64,000 nucleotides of DNA, taken from positions 1 to 64,000 of the forward strand of contig NW_027473730.1 of the NCBI RefSeq assembly GCF_050947335.1. The letters run 5' to 3'. Shown here piece after piece: positions 1 to 10,748 of the stretch (position 1 is its first letter; every line of letters begins with the position of its first letter). This DNA comes from Megachile rotundata. Its lineage: Eukaryota > Arthropoda > Insecta > Hymenoptera > Megachilidae. The translations under genes and the position numbers were made by a program. The notes under the pieces are model-generated. The model made no database searches. It saw only the letters and a list, made by a program, of their open reading frames with translations, and had not been told where the DNA came from.

Positions 1-83
1 TAGTAATTGTCGTTCTGTCGGTCATATAAGCATAATACGGCTAATAATATGAGTTAGATTGATAATAATAAGAGTAATAAGTA
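1..83 (+). repeat. Reference 83-bp monomer (first copy)
   Basis: This first copy defines the phase used throughout. It differs from the array consensus at a few sites, for example CTGTCGGTC where most copies have CTATCGATC, and ATACGG where most have ATATGG. The consensus composition is 34 A, 29 T, 14 G and 6 C. All six consensus C residues lie at positions 11-41, so positions 42-83 and the next 1-10 form a stretch without C on this strand. A six-base inverted repeat pairs TCATAT (22-27) with ATATGA (47-52). The start point is arbitrary, because a tandem repeat has no natural beginning. Confidence 0.9.
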
Positions 84-996
84 TAGTAATTGTCGTTCTA
101 TCGATCATATATGCATAATAAGGCTAATAATGTGAGTTAGATTGATAATAATAAGAGTAATAAATATAGTAATTATCGTTCTACCTATCATACAAGCATA
201 ATATGGCTAATAATACGAGTTAGATTGATAGTAATAACAGTAGTGAGTATAGTAATTGTCGTTCTATCGATCATATAAGCATAATATGGCTAATAATATG
301 AGTTAGATTGATAACAATAAGAGTAATGAGTATAGTAATTGTCGTTCTATCGATCATATAAGCATAATATGGCTAATAATACGAGTTAGATTGATAATAA
401 TAAGAGTAATAAGTATAGTAATTATCGTTCTACCGATCATACAAGCATAATAAGGCTAATCATATGAGTTAGATTGATAACAATAAGAGTAACGAGTATA
501 GTAATTGTCGTTCTATCGATCATATAAGCATAATATGGCTAATAATACGAGTTAGATTGATAATAATAAGAGTAATAAGTATAGTAATTGTCGTTCTATC
601 GATCATATAAGCATAGTATGGCTAATAATATGAGTTAGATTGATAATAATAAGAGTAATAAGTATAGTAATTATCGTTCTACTGATCATACAAGCATAAT
701 ATGGCTAATCATATGAGTTAGATTGATAACAATAAGAGTAATGAGTATAGTACATGTCGTTCTATAGATCATATAAGCATAATATGGCTAATAATATGAG
801 TTAGATTGATAATAATACGAGTAAAAAGAATAGTAATTGTCGTTCTATCGATCATATAAGCATAATATGGCTAATAATATGAGTTAGATTGATAATAATA
901 AGAGTAATGAGTATAGTAATTGTCGTTCTATCGATCATATAAGCATAATATGGCTAATAATATGAGTTAGATTGATAATAATAAGAGTAATGAGTA

Positions 997-1162
997 TAGT
1001 AGTTGTAGTTCTATCGATCATATCTGCATAATATGGTTAATAATATGAGTTAGATTGATAACAGTGAGTGTAATAAGTATAGTAATTGTCGTTCTATCAA
1101 TCATATAAGCATAATATGGCTAATAATATGTGTTAGATAGGTAATAATAAGAGTAATAAGTA
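997..1162 (+). repeat. Two-monomer linked variant pair (example)
   Basis: The first monomer (997-1079) carries linked changes: TAGTAGTTGTAG head, CATATCTGC at 24-32, GGTTAAT at 39-45 and the tail GATAACAGTGAGTG. The second (1080-1162) carries CTATCAATC (G20 to A). The same ordered pair recurs many times in the left domain (about 2.5, 4.1, 6.0, 7.2, 9.2, 11.7, 13.7, 15.6 and 17.1 kb) and in the right domain (about 31.3, 33.4, 41.3, 51.5, 54.5, 59.4 and 61.8 kb). At some sites only half of the pair is present. Confidence 0.85.
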
Positions 1163-1429
1163 TAGTAATTATCGTTCTACCGATCATACAAGCATAATAT
1201 GGCTAATAATACGAGTTAGATTGATAGTAATAACAGTAGTGAGTATAGTAATTGTCGTTCTATCGATCATATAAGCATAATATGGCTAATAATATGAGTT
1301 AGATTGATAATAATAAGACTAATAAGTATAGTAATTGTCGTTCTATCGATCATATAAGCATAGTATGGCTAATAATATGAGTTAGATTGATAATGATAAG
1401 AGTAATAAGTATAGTAAATGTCGTTCTAT

Positions 1430-2384
1430 CGATCATATAAGCATAGTATGGCTAATAATATGAGTTAGATTGATAATAATAAGAGTAATAAGTATAGTAA
1501 TTGTCGTTCTATCGATCACATAAGCATAATATGGCTAATAATACGAGTTAGATTGATAGTAATAACAGTAGTGAGTATAGTAATTGTCGTTCTATCGATC
1601 ATATAAGCATAATATGGCTAATAATATGAGTTAGATTGATAAAAATAAGAGTAACGAGTATAGTAATTGTCGTTCTATCGATCATATAAGCATAATATGG
1701 CTAATAATACGAGTTAGATTGATAATAATAAGAGTAATAAGTATAGTAATTATCGTTCTACCGATCATACAAGCATAATATGGCTAATCATATGAGTTAG
1801 ATTGATAATAATAAGAGTAATGAGTATAGTAATTGTCGTTCTATCGATCATATAAGCATAGTATGGCTAATAATATGAGTTAGATTGATAATAATAAGAG
1901 TAATAAGTATAGTAATTGTCGTTCTATCGATCACATAAGCATAATATGGCTAATAATACGAGTTAGATTGATAGTAATAACAGTAGTGAGTATAGTAATT
2001 GTCGTTCTATCGATCATATAAGCATAATATGGCTAATAATATGAGTTAGATTGATAAAAATAAGAGTAACGAGTATAGTAATTGTCGTTCTATCGATCAT
2101 ATAAGCATAATATGGCTAATAATACGAGTTAGATTGATAATAATAAGAGTAATAAGTATAGTAATTATCGTTCTACCGATCATACAAGCATAATATGGCT
2201 AATCATATGAGTTAGATTGATAATAATAAGAGTAATGAGTATAGTAATTGTCGTTCTATCGATCATATAAGCATAGTATGGCTAATAGTATGAGTTAGAT
2301 TGATAATAATAAGAGTAATAAGTATAGTAATTGTCGTTCTATCGATCACATAAGCATAATATGGCTAATAATACGAGTTAGATT
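1430..2384 (+). repeat. Five-monomer tandem duplication (415 bp)
   Basis: A block near 1430-1970 recurs 415 bp downstream (5 x 83), near 1845-2384. Both copies hold the rare tail GATAAAAATAAGAG (at about 1639 and 2054), the CATAAG-head and TACGAG monomer, and the tail GATAGTAATAACAG, in the same order. One visible difference is AATAATATG against AATAGTATG near 1878 and 2287. The two copies overlap, so this is a local tandem amplification. Confidence 0.85.
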
Positions 2385-3426
2385 GATAATAATAAGAGTA
2401 ATAAGTATAGTAATTATCGTTCTACCGATCATACAAGCATAATATGGCTAATAATATGAGTTAGATTGATAATAATAAGAGCAATGAGTATAGTAGTTGT
2501 AGTCCTATCGATCATATCTGCATAATATGGTTAATAATATGAGTTAGATTGATAACAGTGAGTGTAATAAGTATAGTAATTGTCGTTCTATCAATCATAT
2601 AAGCATAATATGGCTAATAATATGTGTTAGATAGATAATAATAAGAGTAATAAGTATAGTAATTGCCGTTCTATCGATCATATATGCATAATATGGCTAA
2701 TAATGTGAGTTAGATTGATAATAATAAGAGTAATGAGTATAGTAGTTGTAGTTCTATCGATCATACCTGCATAATATGGTTAATAATATGAGTTAGATTG
2801 ATAATAATAAGAGAAATAAGTATAGTTATTGTAGTTCTACCGATCATATAAGCATAATATGGCTAATAATATGAGTTAGATTGATAATAATAAGAGTAAT
2901 AAGTATAGTAGTTGTAGTTCTATCGATCATATAAGCATAATATGGCTAATAATATGAGTTAGATTGATAATAATAAGGCTAATAAGTATAGTAATTGTCG
3001 TTCTATCGATCATATAAGCATAGTATGGCTAATAATATGAGTTAGATTGATAGTAATAACAGTAGTGAGTATAGTAATTGTCGTTCTATCGATCATATAA
3101 GCATAATATGGCTAATAATGTGAGTTAGATTGATAACAATAAGAGTAATGAGTATAGTAATTGTCGTTCTATCGATCATATAAGCATAATATGGCTAATA
3201 ATATGAGCTAGATTGATAATAATAAGAGTAATAAGTATAGTAATTATCGTTCTACCGATCATACAAGCATAATATGGCTAATAATATGAGTTTGATTGAT
3301 AATAATAAGAGTAATAAGTATAGTAATTATCGTTCTACCGATCGTACAAGCATAATATGGCTAATCATATGACTTAGATTGATGATAATAAGAGTAATGA
3401 GTATAGTAATTGTCGTTCTATCGATC
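2376..3426 (+). repeat. Block B copy 1 (pairs with 5862-6829)
   Basis: This block matches 5862-6829 at an offset of 42 monomers (3486 bp), falling to 41 monomers (3403 bp) after about 2.8 kb because the second copy lacks one monomer. Shared rare markers are AGAGCAATGAG, AATTGCC/AATTGCC-like heads, CATACCTGC, GAGTTTGATT, CGATCGTACAAG and GACTTAGATTGATG. It ends where copy 1 continues CATATAAG and copy 2 continues CATGTAAG. Confidence 0.85.
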
Positions 3427-3739
3427 ATATAAGCATAATATGGCTAATAATATGAGTTAGATTGATAATAATAAGACTAATAAGTATAGTAATTGTCGTT
3501 CTATCGATCATATAAGCATAATATGGCTAATAATATGAGTTAGATTGATAATAATAAGAGTAATGAGTATAGTAATTGTCGTTCTATCGATCATATAAGC
3601 ATAATACGGCTAATAATATGAGTCAGATTGATAATAATAAGAGTAATAAGTATAGTAATTGTCGTTCTATCGATCATATAAGCATAATATTGCTAATAAT
3701 ATGAGTTAGATTGATAATAATAAGAGTAATGAGTATAGT

Positions 3740-4256
3740 TATTGTCGTTCTATCGATCATGTAAGCATAGTATGGCTAATAACATGAGTTAGATTGATAA
3801 TAATAAGAGTAATAAGTATAGTAATTGTCGTTCTATCGTTCACATAAGCATAATATGGCTAATAATATGAGTTAGATTGATAGTAATAACAGTAGTGAGT
3901 ATAGTAATTGTCGTTCTATCGATCATATAAGCATAATATGGCTAATAATATGAGTTAGATTGATAATAATAAGAGTAATGAGTATAGTAATTGTCGTTCT
4001 ATCGATCATATAAGCATAATATGGCTAATAATATGAGTTAGATTGATAATAATAAGAGTAATGAGTATAGTAGTTGTAGTTCTATCGATCATATCTGCAT
4101 AATATGGTTAATAATATGAGTTAGATTGATAACAGTGAGTGTAATAAGTATAGTAATTGTCGTTCTATCAATCATATAAGCATAATATGGCTAATAATAT
4201 GTGTTAGATAGGTAATAATAAGAGTAATAAGTATAGTAATTGTCGTTCTATCGATC
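3740..4256 (+). repeat. Block C copy 1 (pairs with 6811-7327)
   Basis: This matches 6811-7327 at an offset of 37 monomers (3071 bp). Shared markers are CATGTAAGCATAG, AATAACATGAG, the CGTTCACATAAG head, the GATAGTAATAACAG tail and TTAGATAGGT. It directly follows block B in the downstream copy, whereas copy 1 has intervening monomers between B and C. Confidence 0.8.
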
Positions 4257-4880
4257 ATATATGCATAATATGGCTAATAATGTGAGTTAGATTGATAATA
4301 ATAAGAGTAATGAGTATAGTAGTTGTAGTTCTATCGATCATATAAGCATAATATGGCTAATAATATGAGCTAGATTGATAATAATAAGAGTAATAAGTAT
4401 AGTAATTATCGTTCTACCGTTCATACAAGCATTATATGGCTAATCATATGAGTTAGATTGATAATAATAAGAGTAATGTGTATAGTAATTGTCGTTCTAT
4501 CGATCATATAAGCATAATATGGCTAATAATATGAGTTAGATTGATAATAATAAGAGTAATAAGTATAGTAATTATCGTTCTACCGTTCATACAAGCATTA
4601 TATGGCTAATCATATGAGTTAGATTGATAATAATAAGAGTAATGTGTATAGTAATTGTCGCTCTATCGATCATATAAGCATAATATGGCTAATAATATGA
4701 GTTAGATTGATAATAATAAGACTAATAAGTATAGTAATTGTCGTTCTATCGATCATATAAGCATAGTATGGCTAATAATATGAGTTAGATTGATAATAAT
4801 AAGAGTAATAAGTATAGTAATTGTCGTTCTATCGATCACATAAGCATAGTATGGCTAATAATATGAGTTAGATTGATAAT
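4172..4880 (+). repeat. Block D copy 1 (pairs with 9982-10690)
   Basis: This matches 9982-10690 at 70 monomers (5810 bp). It contains two successive copies of a 166-bp dimer: CTACCGTTCATACAAG with GCATTATATGG and AATCATATGAG, then a monomer whose preceding tail is AATGTGTA. The CTACCGTTC heads lie 166 bp apart (TACCGT at 4415 and 4581). Small differences include GAGTTAG against GATTTAG near 4690/10500. The same doubled dimer is also present near 21.2 and 28.1 kb. Confidence 0.82.
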
Positions 4881-4980
4881 AATAAGAGTAATAAGTATAG
4901 TAATTGTCGTTCTATCGTTCACATAAGCATAATATGGCTAATAATATGAGTTAGATTGATAGCAATAACAGTAGTGAGTA

Positions 4981-5312
4981 TAGTAATTGTCGTTCTATCG
5001 ATCATATAAGCATAATATGGCTAATAATATGAGTTAGATTGATAATAATAAGACTAATAAGTATAGTAATTGTCGTTCTATCGATCATATAAGCATAGTA
5101 TGGCTAATAATATGAGTTAGATTGATAATAATAAGAGTAATAAGTATAGTAATTGTCGTTCTATCGATCACATAAGCATAATATGGCTAATAATACGAGT
5201 TAGATTGATAGTAATAACAGTAGTGAGTATAGTAATTGTCGTTCTATCGATCATATAAGCATAATATGGCTAATAATATGAGTTAGATTGATAACAATAA
5301 GAATAATGAGTA
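4981..5312 (+). repeat. Four-monomer cassette F-R-S-D (332 bp, example)
   Basis: There are four consecutive monomer types. F has the tail AAGACTAATAAG, and R has the tail AAGAGTAATAAG. S has the head GATCACATAAG, the middle TACGAG and the tail GATAGTAATAACAGTAGTG. D has the tail GATAACAATAAG. The same order recurs at 16436-16767, 26562-26893, 34259-34590 and 62145-62476, and in many partial forms in both domains. S differs from consensus at linked positions 25, 50, 65, 72 and 77, so it is a distinct subfamily. Confidence 0.85.
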
Positions 5313-5861
5313 TAGTAATTGTCGTTCTATCGATCATATAAGCATAATAAGGCTAATCATATGAGTTAGATTGATAACAATAAGAGTAACGAGTATAGTA
5401 ATTGTCGTTCTATCGATCATATAAGCATAATATGGCTAATAATACGAGTTAGATTGATAATAATAAGAGTAATAAGTATAGTAATTATCGTTCTACCGAT
5501 CATACAAGCATAATATGGCTAATCATATGAGTTAGATTGATAACAATAAGAGTAATGAGTATAGTACATGTCGTTCTATCGATCATATAAGCATAATATG
5601 GCTAATAATATGAGTTAGATTGATAACAGTGAGTGTAATAAGTATAGTAATTGTCGTTCTATCAATCATATAAGCATAATATGGCCAATAATATGAGTTA
5701 GATTGATAATAATAAGAGTAATGAGTATAGTAGTTGTAGTTCTATCGATCATATCTGCATAATATGGCTAATAATATGAGTTAGATTGATAATAATAAGA
5801 GAAATAAGTATAGTAATTGTAGTTCTACCGATCCTATAAGCATAATATGGCTAATAATATG

Positions 5862-6829
5862 AGTTAGATTGATAATAATAAGAGTAATAAGTATAGTAAT
5901 TATCGTTCTACCGATCATACAAGCATAATATGGCTAATAATATGAGTTAGATTGATAATAATAAGAGCAATGAGTATAGTAGTTGTAGTCCTATCGATCA
6001 TATCTGCATAATATGGTTAATAATATGAGTTAGATTGATAACAGTGAGTGTAATAAGTATAGTAATTGTCGTTCTATCAATCATATAAGCATAATATGGC
6101 TAATAATATGTGTTAGATAGATAATAATAAGAGTAATAAGTATAGTAATTGCCATTCTATCGATCGTATATGCATAATATGGCTAATAATGTGAGTTAGA
6201 TTGATAATAATAAGAGTAATGAGTATAGTAGTTGTAGTTCTATCGATCATACCTGCATAATATGGTTAATAATATGAGTTAGATTGATAATAATAAGAGT
6301 AATAAGTATAGTAGTTGTAGTTCTATCGATCATATAAGCATAATATGGCTAATAATATGAGTTAGATTGATAATAATAAGGCTAATAAGTATAGTAATTG
6401 TCGTTCTATCGATCATATAAGCATAGTATGGCTAATAATATGAGTTAGATTGATAGTAATAACAGTAGTGAGTATAGTAATTGTCGTTCTATCGATCATA
6501 TAAGCATAATATGGCTAATAATGTGAGTTAGATTGATAACAATAAGAGTAATGAGTATAGTAATTGTTGTTCTATCGATCATATAAGCATAATATGGCTA
6601 ATAATATGAGCTAGATTGATAATAATAAGAGTAATAAGTATAGTAATTATCGTTCTACCGATCATACAAGCATAATATGGCTAATAATATGAGTTTGATT
6701 GATAATAATAAGAGTAATAAGTATAGTAATTATCGTTCTACCGATCGTACAAGCATAATATGGCTAATCATATGACTTAGATTGATGATAATAAGAGTAA
6801 TGAGTATAGTAATTGTCGTTCTATCGATC
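5862..6829 (+). repeat. Block B copy 2
   Basis: This is the second copy of 2376-3426, one monomer shorter. It has private changes such as AATTGCCATTC and CGATCGTATATG near 6150-6170, where copy 1 reads AATTGCCGTTC and CGATCATATATG. Its last part is shared with the start of the large block E (6267-9370). Confidence 0.83.
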
Positions 6830-9370
6830 ATGTAAGCATAGTATGGCTAATAACATGAGTTAGATTGATAATAATAAGAGTAATAAGTATAGTAATTGTC
6901 GTTCTATCGTTCACATAAGCATAATATGGCTAATAATATGAGTTAGATTGATAGTAATAACAGTAGTGAGTATAGTAATTGTCGTTCTATCGATCATATA
7001 AGCATAATATGGCTAATAATATGAGTTAGATTGATAATAATAAGAGTAATGAGTATAGTAATTGTCGTTCTATCGATCATATAAGCATAATATGGCTAAT
7101 AATATGAGTTAGATTGATAATAATAAGAGTAATGAGTATAGTAGTTGTAGTTCTATCGATCATATCTGCATAATATGGTTAATAATATGAGTTAGATTGA
7201 TAACAGTGAGTGTAATAAGTATAGTAATTGTCGTTCTATCAATCATATAAGCATAATATGGCTAATAATATGTGTTAGATAGGTAATAATAAGAGTAATA
7301 AGTATAGTAATTGTCGTTCTATCGATCACATAAGCATAATATGGCTAATAATACGAGTTAGATTGATAGTAATAACAGAAGTGAGTATAGTAATTGTCGT
7401 TCTATCGATCATATAAGCATAATATGGCTAATAATATGAGTTAGATTGATAATAATAAGACTAATAAGTATAGTAATTGTCGTTCTATCGATCATATAAG
7501 CATAGTGTGGCTAATAATATGAGTTAGATTGATAATAATAAGAGTAATAAGTATAGTAATTGTCGTTCTATCGATCATATAAGCATAATATGGCTAATAA
7601 TATGAGTTAGATTGATAATAATAAGTGTAATAAGTATAGTAATTATCGTTCTACCGATCATACAAGCATTATATGGCTAATCATATGAGTTAGATTGATA
7701 ATAATAAGAGTAATGTGTATAGTAATTGTCGTTCTATCGATCATATAAGCATAATATGGCTAATAATATGATTTAGATTGATAATAATAAGACTAATAAG
7801 TATAGTAATTGTCGTTCTATCGATCATATAAGCATAGTATGGCTAATAATATGAGTTAGATTGATAATAATAAGAGTAATAAGTATAGTAATTGTCGTTC
7901 TATCGATCACATAAGCATAGTATGGCCAATAATATGAGTTCGATTGATAATAATAAGAGTAATAAGTATAGTAATTGTCGTTCTATCGTTCACATAAGCA
8001 TAATATGGCTAATAATATGAGTTAGATTGATAGCAATAACAGTAGCGAGTATAGTAATTGTCGTTCTATCGATCATATAAGCATAATATGGCTAATAATA
8101 CGAGTTAGATTGATAATAATAAGAGTAATAAGTATAGTAATTATCGTTCTACCGATCATACAAGCATAATATGGCTAATCATATGAGTTAGATTGATAAT
8201 AATAAGAGTAATGAGTATAGTAATTGTCGTTCTATCGATCATATAAGCATAGTATGGCTAATAGTATGAGTTAGATTGATAATAATAAGAGTAATAAGTA
8301 TATTAATTGTCGTTCTATCGATCACATAAGCATAATATGGCTAATAATACGAGTTAGATTGATAGTAATAACAGTAGTGAGTATAGTAATTGTCGTTCTA
8401 TCGATCATATAAGCATAATATGGCTAATAATATGAGTTAGATTGATAACAATAAGAATAATGAGTATAGTAATTGTCGTTCTATCGATCATATAAGCATA
8501 ATATGGCTAATAATATGAGCTAGATTGGTAGCAATAACAGTAGTGAGTATAGTAATTGTCGTTCTATCGATCATATAAGCATAATATGGCTAATAATATG
8601 AGTTAGATTGATAATAATAAGACTAATGAGTATAGTAATTGTCGTTCTATCGATCATATAAGCATAGTATGGCTAATAATATGAGTTAGATTGATAATAA
8701 TAAGAGTAATAAGTATAGTAATTGTCGTTCTATCGTTCACATAAGCATAATATGGCTAATAATATGAGTTAGATTGGCAGCAATAACAGTAGTGAGTATA
8801 GTAATTGCCGTTCTATCGATCATATAAGCATAATATGGCTAATAATATGAGTTAGATTGATAATAATAAGACTAACAAGTATAGTAATTGTCGTTCTATC
8901 GATCATATAAGCATAGTATGGCTAATAATATGAGCTAGATTGATAATAATAAGGGTAAAAAGAATAGTAATTGTAGTTCTATCGATCATATCTGCATAAT
9001 ATGATTAATAATATGAGTTAGATTGATAACAGTGAGTGTAATAAGTATAGTAATTGTCGTTCTATCGATCATATAAGCATAATATGGCTAATAATATGAG
9101 TTAGATTGATAATAATAAGAGCAATGAGTATAGTAGTTGTAGTCCTATCGATCATATCTGCATAATATGGTTAATAATATGAGTTAGATTGATAACAGTG
9201 AGTGTAATAAGTATAGTAATTGTCGTTCTATCAATCATATAAGCATAATATGGCTAATAATATGAGTTAGATTGATAATAATAAGAGTAATGAGTATAGT
9301 AGTTGTAGTTCTATCGATCATATCTGCATAATATGGCTAATAATATGAGTTAGATTGATAATAATAAGAG
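6267..9370 (+). repeat. Block E copy 1, 3.1-kb duplication
   Basis: About 3104 bp (37 monomers) recurs at 10749-13852, offset by exactly 54 monomers (4482 bp). Every rare marker compared is shared: AATTGTTG near 6546, ACAGAAGTG near 7377, ATAGTGTGG near 7504, ATAAGTGTAAT near 7622, GAGTTCGATT near 7938, TATATTAATTG near 8299, GATTGGCAGC near 8774 and AAGGGTAAAAAG near 8952. I saw no difference between the copies at these sites. Left edge: GGTTAAT against GGCTAAT at 6266/10748. Right edge: AGAGTAAT against AGAGAAAT at 9371/13853. Confidence 0.92.
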
Positions 9371-10698
9371 TAATAAGTATAGTAATTGTCGTTCTATCGT
9401 TCACATAAGCATAATATGGCTAATAATATGAGTTAGATTGATAGTAATAACAGTAGTGAGTATAGTAATTGTCGTTCTATCGATCATATAAGCATAATAT
9501 GGCTAATAATATGAGTTAGATTGATAATAATAAGAGTAATGAGTATAGTAATTGTCGTTCTATCGATCATATAAGCATAATATGGCTAATAATATGAGTT
9601 AGATTGATAATAATAAGAGTAATGAGTATAGTAGTTGTAGTTCTATCGATCATATCTGCATAATATGGTTAATAATATGAGTTAGATTGATAACAGTGAG
9701 TGTAATAAGTATAGTAATTGTCGTTCTATCGATCATATAAGCATAGTATGGCTAATAATATGAGTTAGATTGATAATAATAAGAGTAATAAGTATAGTAA
9801 TTGTCGTTCTATCGATCACATAAGCATAATATGGCTAATAATACGAGTTAGATTGATAGTAATAACAGTAGTGAGTATAGTAATTGTCGTTCTATCGATC
9901 ATATAAGCATAATATGGCTAATAATATGAGTTAGATTGATAACAATAAGAGTAATGAGTATAGTAATTGTCGTTCTATCGATCATATAAGCATAATATGG
10001 CTGATAATATGTGTTAGATAGGTAATAATAAGAGTAATAAGTATAGTAATTGTCGTTCTATCGATCATATATGCATAATATGGCTAATAATGTGAGTTAG
10101 ATTGATAATAATAAGAGTAATGAGTATAGTAGTTGTAGTTCTATCGATCATATAAGCATAATATGGCTAATAATATGAGCTAGATTGATAATAATAAGAG
10201 TAATAAGTATAGTAATTATCGTTCTACCGTTCATACAAGCATTATATGGCTAATCATATGAGTTAGATTGATAATAATAAGAGTAATGTGTATAGTAATT
10301 GTCGTTCTATCGATCATATAAGCATAATATGGCTAATAATATGAGTTAGATTGATAATAATAAGAGTAATAAGTATAGTAATTATCGTTCTACCGTTCAT
10401 ACAAGCATTATATGGCTAATCATATGAGTTAGATTGATAATAATAAGAGTAATGTGTATAGTAATTGTCGCTCTATCGATCATATAAGCATAATATGGCT
10501 AATAATATGATTTAGATTGATAATAATAAGACTAATAAGTATAGTAATTGTCGTTCTATCGATCATATAAGCATAGTATGGCTAATAATATGAGTTAGAT
10601 TGATAATAATAAGAGTAATAAGTATAGTAATTGTCGTTCTATCGATCACATAAGCATAGTATGGCCAATAATATGAGTTAGATTGATAATAATAAGAG
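9345..10698 (+). repeat. Block I copy 1 (pairs with 20302-21655)
   Basis: Sixteen monomers match 20302-21655 at an offset of 132 monomers plus one base (10957 bp). The extra base comes from the 84-bp monomer lying between the copies. A private marker shared by both is GGCTGATAATATG (10001 and 20958). Edges are at AATATGAG against AACATGAG on the left, and AGAGAAAT against AGAGTAAT on the right. It lies between the two copies of block E. Confidence 0.88.
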
Positions 10699-10748
10699 AA
10701 ATAAGTATAGTTATTGTAGTTCTACCGATCATATAAGCATAATATGGC

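Noticed and set aside
22..52. Hairpin from TCATAT and ATATGA in each monomer
   Set aside because: The stem is only six A/T-rich pairs with a long loop, and common variants (TACGAG) break it. It is noted as a composition effect, not as a functional structure.
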